Of a stretch of DNA of 64,000 nt, positions 59,080-64,000 are shown one piece after another. The DNA is taken from contig NC_049910.1 of NCBI RefSeq assembly GCF_001411555.2, positions 29,235,150 to 29,299,149 on the forward strand, written 5' to 3'. Both the position numbers and the translations under genes were made by a program. Source of the DNA: Juglans regia. Its lineage: Eukaryota > Streptophyta > Magnoliopsida > Fagales > Juglandaceae. Every line of letters starts with the position of its first letter. Positions within the stretch are counted from its first letter, which is position 1. The notes below the pieces were generated by a model that was not told where the DNA came from, did no database searches, and was given only the letters and a program-made list of their open reading frames with translations.

Positions 59080-60795
59080 TCAATTTGGATCTCCAAGAGG
59101 AATAAATGCACAGTTCCTCTCCACTTGTTCTCCATAATAGTGCTTCAATCTCTGACCGTTAACTCTGAATATATTCTCTATCTTGTCCTTCAAGTCTATT
59201 GCTCCAAAAGAGGAAATTTTGTCAATTGTATAAGGATCTATCCATCTTGATTTTAACTTGTCTAGGAAGAGTTTGAGTCGTGGATTGAAGAGTAAAACAT
59301 GTTGTCCTGGAGCAAACTCACGCCTAAGAATATGTTTATCATGCCACTTCTTTGTCTATCCTTTGTAGATCTTTGCATTTTCATAACCATCATTCTGGAA
59401 CTCATTCATTTCATTAAATTGAAGAAGTCGCTTTTCCCCTATTGCCTTCAAATCAAAATTAAAATTTTTTACAGTCTAATAAGCTTTATGCTCCAACTCA
59501 ACAGGGAGATAATATGCTTTTCCAAATATTAATCGGCAAGGAGACATCCCAATAGGTGGTTTAAAAGCTGTACGGTAAGCCCACAAAGCAACATCAAACT
59601 TCTTTGCCCAATCCTTTTTATTGGTGTTGACCGTCTTCTCAAGGATGTTCTTATTTTCTCGATTTGAAATTTTAGCTTGGTCATTAGTTTGAGGATGGTA
59701 GCCAAGTGCTATCTTGTGCTTCACACCATATTTAGACATAAGGTTGTCAAACAACTTGTTGCAAAAGTGGGTCCCTTCGTCACTAATAATAACTCGTGGA
59801 GTGACAAATCTTGTGAATATATTCTTATGCAGAAATTTGAGCACTACCTTTGCATCATTTGTTGTTGCAGCAATTGCTTCCTCCCATTTTGACACATTAT
59901 CAATTGCTAACAAGATATAAACAAAGCCAAAAGAAGGAGGAAAATGACCCATAAAATCTATTCCCCAAACATCAACTAATTCAACCTCTAAGATGTTTTT
60001 CAATGGTAGCTCTTGACACCTTGAAATATTTCTCATACGTTAGCACCAGTCACAAGTTTTCACCAAAGTATAACTATCACGAAAAATAGAAGGCCAAAAG
60101 AAACCATTTTGAAGTACCTTAGCTGCTATTTGTATTGCTCCAAAGTGTCCTCCATATGATAAGGAATGACAATGATGAAGAATGGCTTGCATCTCTTCTT
60201 CTGGCACACATTTTCGGATGATTTGATCAAGGCATCTTTTGAATAGTAAGGGCTCATCCCAAAGATAATATTTCACATCATGCAAAAACTTCTTGCGTTG
60301 GTGGTAAGTGAGATCTGGTGGCAATAGTTTACAAGCTAGGTAGTTTACAATATTAGCATACCAAGGGAGTTTGATCTCACATGCAAACAACTGCTCATCA
60401 AGGATTGCTTTTTGGATCACTGAATATGGTCTTACTTCCTCTTGCTCCAACCGAGAGAGATGATCAACAACTGAATTGTCGCTTCCTTTCTTATTTCGAA
60501 CCTCCAAATCAAATTTTTGAAGTATGATCCTACGAATCAGCCTAGGCTTAGCATCCTTCTTGCCAAACAAATAACGAAGTGCTGCATGATCAGTGAATAC
60601 TATCACCTTTGTACCAATGAGGTAAGACCTAAATTTGTCACAAGCAAACACCACAACAAGTATCTCCTTCTTAGTTGTTGTATAATTTAATTGAGCTTCA
60701 TTTAACATCTGGCTTGCATAATATATGGCCTTGAATAGTTTGTCTCTCCTTTGTCTTAATACTGCTCCAATTGCAAAGTCACTTGCATCACACAT
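59080..60795 (-). pseudogene. Athila-like RNase H and integrase remnant
   Basis: RNase H starts MCDASDFAIGAVLRQRRDK and holds VFTDHAALRYLF. The integrase zinc finger HHCHSLSYGGHF...CDWC ends at a TAA where the family has Gln. The catalytic core has [12 protein letters not shown] and ISDEGTHF, but the third acidic position reads DQAKISNRE, Lys instead of the usual Glu (AAA for GAA/GAG). A TAG replaces the Trp codon after ELEHKAY (59476). The C-terminal part continues in frame to ERNCAFIPLGDPN and a TGA at 59080. Confidence 0.85.
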
Positions 60796-60957
60796 GACTT
60801 CAAAATGTTGACTCTAATCAAGTACAATCATAATTGGTGCTGAAACTAGTTTCTCCTTAATTGCATTAAAGGCCTGCAAACAAATATCATCAAAGTCAAA
60901 TGCAGAATTTTTTTTAAGAAGATTACATAAAAGTTTTATAAAGTTTAGAAAAATCCT

Positions 60958-61790
60958 TTATAAATCTTCTATAAAATCCTGCATGTCCCAAAAGTTTCTG
61001 ATTCTCTTCACATTCTTTGTAGGTGGTAGTTTTTCTATGGTTGCAATTTTAGCTCGATCCACCTCAATTCCTTTAGATGACACTCCATGGCCAAGCACGA
61101 TCCATTCTTGAACCATGAAAGGACACTTTTCCCAGTTTAGGACTAAATCTTTATCTTCACATCTCTGCAAAATAAGAGCTAAATTATGCAAATAATGATC
61201 AAAAGATGTACCAAAAACTAAAAAATCATCCAAAAAAATTTCCATTATATCTTCCACCATATCAAAAAAGATAGTCATCATGAAACATTAAAATGTCGTT
61301 GGGGCATTGCACAATCCGAAAGGCATCTTCCTAAAAGCAAATGTTCCATAGGGGAATGTGAATGTAGTCTTCTCTTGGTCTTCAGGGGCTATGGCTATCT
61401 GGTTATATCCCGAATATATAATCATCTAAGAAGCAATAGTAGGAATACCCAACTAATCGATCCAACATTTGATCAATGAAATGAAGTGAAAAATGATCAT
61501 TCCTTGTTGCTTTGCTCAACTTGCGGTAATCCATACATACACGACAACCTATGACTGTTCTTGTAGGAATAAACTTATTATTGTCGTTTTTCACTACCGT
61601 CATACCACCCTTTTTTGGTACAATCTGCACTAGATTTACCCATGAGTTGTATGAAATAGCATAAATAATTCCAGCATGGAGGAGCTTCAAAACTTCAGCT
61701 CTCACTACTTCATTCATTGATGGATTTAATCTTCTTTGGTGCTCGATCGACGGTTTGTAAAGTTTCTCTATTAAAATCTTGTGCATGCAA
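60958..61790 (-). pseudogene. Athila-like reverse transcriptase remnant
   Basis: RRLNPSMNEVVRAEVLKLL, GWR-like CRVCMDYRKLSKATRNDHF and FIDQMLDRLVGYSYYCFLD are gypsy RT blocks (61786-61403). After a frame break comes RKMPFGLCNAPTTF, then a TAA stop and MMTIFFDMVEDIMEIFLDDF, which keeps the catalytic LDD. Hence at least one stop and one frameshift split the RT. Confidence 0.85.
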
Positions 61791-62240
61791 ATGGAAGGAC
61801 TTATACCTTTTATGTTAGAAATAGTTCATCCCAAGACTGTTTTATGCTCCCTTAACACACAGCAGCTTTTCCTCTTCTTTGGGTGTGAGTGATGTTGCAA
61901 CAGTCACTGGAAAGGTGTAACTATCACCCAAGAATGCATAGTGAAAATGCTCAGGTAATTGCTTCAACTTTGGAGTTGTAGTTTGCTGCAACCTTTCTTT
62001 AGAAACTACATAATTCGTCCTTGCTACCGTCGGCTTTAGCCTCCCCACTTCATTACTAAGTGATGTAACCTGCAGCAAGGCTCTTAAGGCAAATACATAG
62101 AGAAGAAACTCTTCACTAATAAAAGGTAAATCAGATTCACAAACAGTAGAGTTATTAAAATCATAAGCATGAGATGAAGTGGTGATACATCGTTCTAGGT
62201 GATCGGCTGGTACATCTTCTTGAAAGGCTACTTTTACACA

Positions 62241-62660
62241 TTACTTAATGACATCTACCCGAAAGCAAGTGTTTGGATCTTTTGGAAATCTCATGGCTTG
62301 GTATATGTTGAACATAACATCCTCTTTGTTTACTCTCAATGTTAACTCACCATTTTGAACATCAATTAAAGCCCTTCCAGTGGCCAAGAATGGTCGACCA
62401 ATAATTAGTGAGACTTCTTGGTCTTCCTCCATATCTAACACTACAAAATCAGTAAGAAAAATAAATTTATTCACCTTTATCAATACATATTCTATGATTC
62501 CACGTGGATACTTGATGGATCGGTCTGCTAGTTACAAATAAATGATTGATTGTTTCATCTCTCCAAGTCTTAATTTCCTGCAAACAGAAAGTGGCATAAG
62601 ATTAATGCAAGCACCAAGATCACATAAAACTTTATCAAAAAATGAATTTCCAAAAGTGCA
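62241..62660 (-). pseudogene. Athila-like retropepsin remnant
   Basis: CDLGACINLMPL near 62610-62640 is the D-L-G active-site motif of Athila proteases. It is followed, after a stop, by LTDFVVLDMEEDQEVSLIIG and RPFLATGRALIDVQNGELTL. Confidence 0.75.
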
Positions 62661-63229
62661 AGACAAAGTGAAACTCTTTGGATCTTTTAATTTTTTAAGT
62701 AATTTCTTTTGAAGAATGGCATTGCATTCTTAAGAAAGCTTCACTGTTTCGAACTCTTCCAACATTCTTTTCTTGGAAATGATGTCCTTTAAGAATTTGA
62801 CATAATTTTCCATTTGTTCCAAGGCATCTGCAAAAGGAATATTTATGTGAATTTTCTTAAAAATATCTAAAAACTTAGAAAATTGCTTAACTAATTTTTA
62901 TTTTTGAAAATGTTGAGGATAAGAAAGTGGAGTAGGGAGAATAAGAGGATTGTCAGGAAATGAAATTGCTGGAGGCATGTCAGTCTCTCTTAGTGTATCA
63001 TCCATAATCTACTCTTCTTTTATTTTATTCTTGCTTTGGCCATTGTTTGCAGCTGTAGGGATGAAATTAGTTTCCTTTGATAATGACCTCTCAATTTCTA
63101 TTACACTCCTAAGTGTAATGGCCTTGTATTGTTCCTTTGGATTCACTTCTATGTTGTTAGGAAAAGTTCCTCTTTACTAAGCATTGATGGTCATGGCTAG
63201 TTGCCCAATTTGCACTTCAAGATTCTTTA

Positions 63230-64000
63230 AAGTGGCTCCCATATTGCTACAATGAGTCTCAATGTTTTCTTGCCGTTAATCAGTCTTTTTAAACCTTGCT
63301 TTTGTCTCCTCAACAAAGGAAACCATAGCATCCTCAAGTGACATCTTCTCGCTTGGTTGACCATAAAATCCTGCAGGAGGTTGCAACAAATTCTTTGTAT
63401 TTCCATAAGACAAATTCTCATGATTTCGAAACCCTGGATGGTAATAATTTGGCATAGGATTATCACGATAGTTGTAGTTCCGATTGTTAATGTATTGGAC
63501 TTGTTCCTGACTCGCTTCATTGCTCGGAACTATCATACTTGTAGTTGCCGCATATTCTGCACTTTGTGGTATCCTTTGGGTTGTCAAAGCTGAAATCTAA
63601 CGGGATAGAGAAGCAACTTGAGCTGAAAGGGTAGCAAACGGCTCCAATTCTGAATCCCTACAACTTTCTTAGCCATAGTTTTTTCGGTTGGCCATTGATA
63701 GTTGTTTGAGGCCATTTCTTCCAAAAGAGAGGGAGCACCTTCAGCTGTCTTTGACATCAAAGTTTCACCAGCAGCAACATCAACTATGGTCTGAGTTTGC
63801 CCATCTAACCCATCATAGAACATCTGAACTTGCAACCAATATGGCAATCCATGTTGAGGGTAGCGTCGAATCAAATCTTTATACATTTCTCATGCTTCAT
63901 AGAGTGACTCGAAATCATTTTGCTTGAATGGACCAATCTCACTCCTGAGCTTGGTTGTTTTTGCAGGTGGAAAGAATTTAGCAAGAAACTTTTCAGCTAT
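63230..64000 (-). pseudogene. Athila-like gag remnant (runs past window edge)
   Basis: The Retrotrans_gag segment MYKDLIRRYPQHGLPYWLQV, DGLDGQTQTIVDVAAGETLM and EEMASNNYQWP lies at 63886-63690. Upstream it continues into KLRSEIGPFKQNDFESLYEA with an intervening stop. The following region is rich in Asn and Tyr, as usual in this family, and is in a different frame (63587-63276). Confidence 0.8.

Larger units (their letters stand above)
56540..64000 (-). mobile_element. Athila-like Ty3/Gypsy retrotransposon, right part outside window
   Basis: The left (3') LTR runs 56540-57809. A polypurine tract (AGTTTTGGAGGTGTT on the minus strand) lies directly inside it. Then, on the minus strand from right to left, come gag (from beyond 64000 to about 63230), protease (62660-62241), RT (61786-60958), RNase H (60795 down) and integrase (to 59080). 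The gag words YPQHGLPYWLQVQMFYDGL and EEMASNNYQWP and the RT words MHKILIEKLYKPSIE and VPKKGGMTVV are Athila-type. Stops and substitutions show it is decayed. The other LTR lies outside the window. Confidence 0.88.

Overview
This window is nuclear DNA from a flowering plant, almost certainly a eudicot and probably a woody one. The evidence is four GT-AG intron-rich plant genes embedded in AT-rich DNA that is mostly transposable elements: Ty1/Copia, Athila-type Ty3/Gypsy, LINE, CACTA, hAT-like and Tourist-like MITEs, a solo LTR and an endogenous pararetrovirus relic. The abundant short MITEs with GAGATGAG/CATCTCATC subterminal sequence recall Fagales (walnut/hickory) genomes, but that placement is a low-confidence impression from memory.

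All four host genes lie on the minus strand, and each can be joined exon by exon into an uninterrupted reading frame. (1) 3260-1331: a HAD-family phosphatase of the thiamine phosphate phosphatase-like/PS2 group, 4 exons, 252 aa. (2) 20860-16586: an NDRG/NDL (SF21-type) protein, 11 exons, 347 aa. (3) 25144-22953: an unrecognised 541-aa plant protein, 5 exons, with an acidic/basic tail. (4) 45650-35086: an Xaa-Pro dipeptidase (prolidase), 16 exons, 504 aa, with all five metal ligands present and introns swollen by at least five insertions. They do not form a functional pathway; they are separate housekeeping-type genes.

Layout. 1-1330: intergenic, with a small TRIM-like remnant. 1331-3420: phosphatase gene. 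3421-14228: a nested complex in which a CCGGACCGG-rich MITE-like repeat is tandemly triplicated, one copy is split by a 3.8-kb non-autonomous LTR element, and a 5.5-kb LINE with a 14-bp target duplication abuts the array. 14229-16585: MITEs and a decayed pararetroviral RNase H stretch. 16586-25270: NDL gene and the unknown gene. 25271-27341: repeat-poor intergenic DNA with a C-rich hexamer array. 27342-34373: decayed Copia element (+) with a truncated 3' LTR and a MITE inside. 35086-45650: prolidase. 46666-53815: complete but decayed Copia element (-) with perfect TGCAG target duplications and a 588-bp MITE in its gag. 53816-55295: CACTA (TNP2) transposase relic. 55408-56503: divergent broken ORF of the 'putative plant transposon protein' type. 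56540-64000: an Athila-like Gypsy element (-) running off the right edge.

I found no convincing new molecular system. The most informative content is the relative chronology of nested insertions and the pararetroviral relic, which no intact ORF reveals. Exon limits were derived by hand from splice dinucleotides and frame continuity; transcript data were not available.
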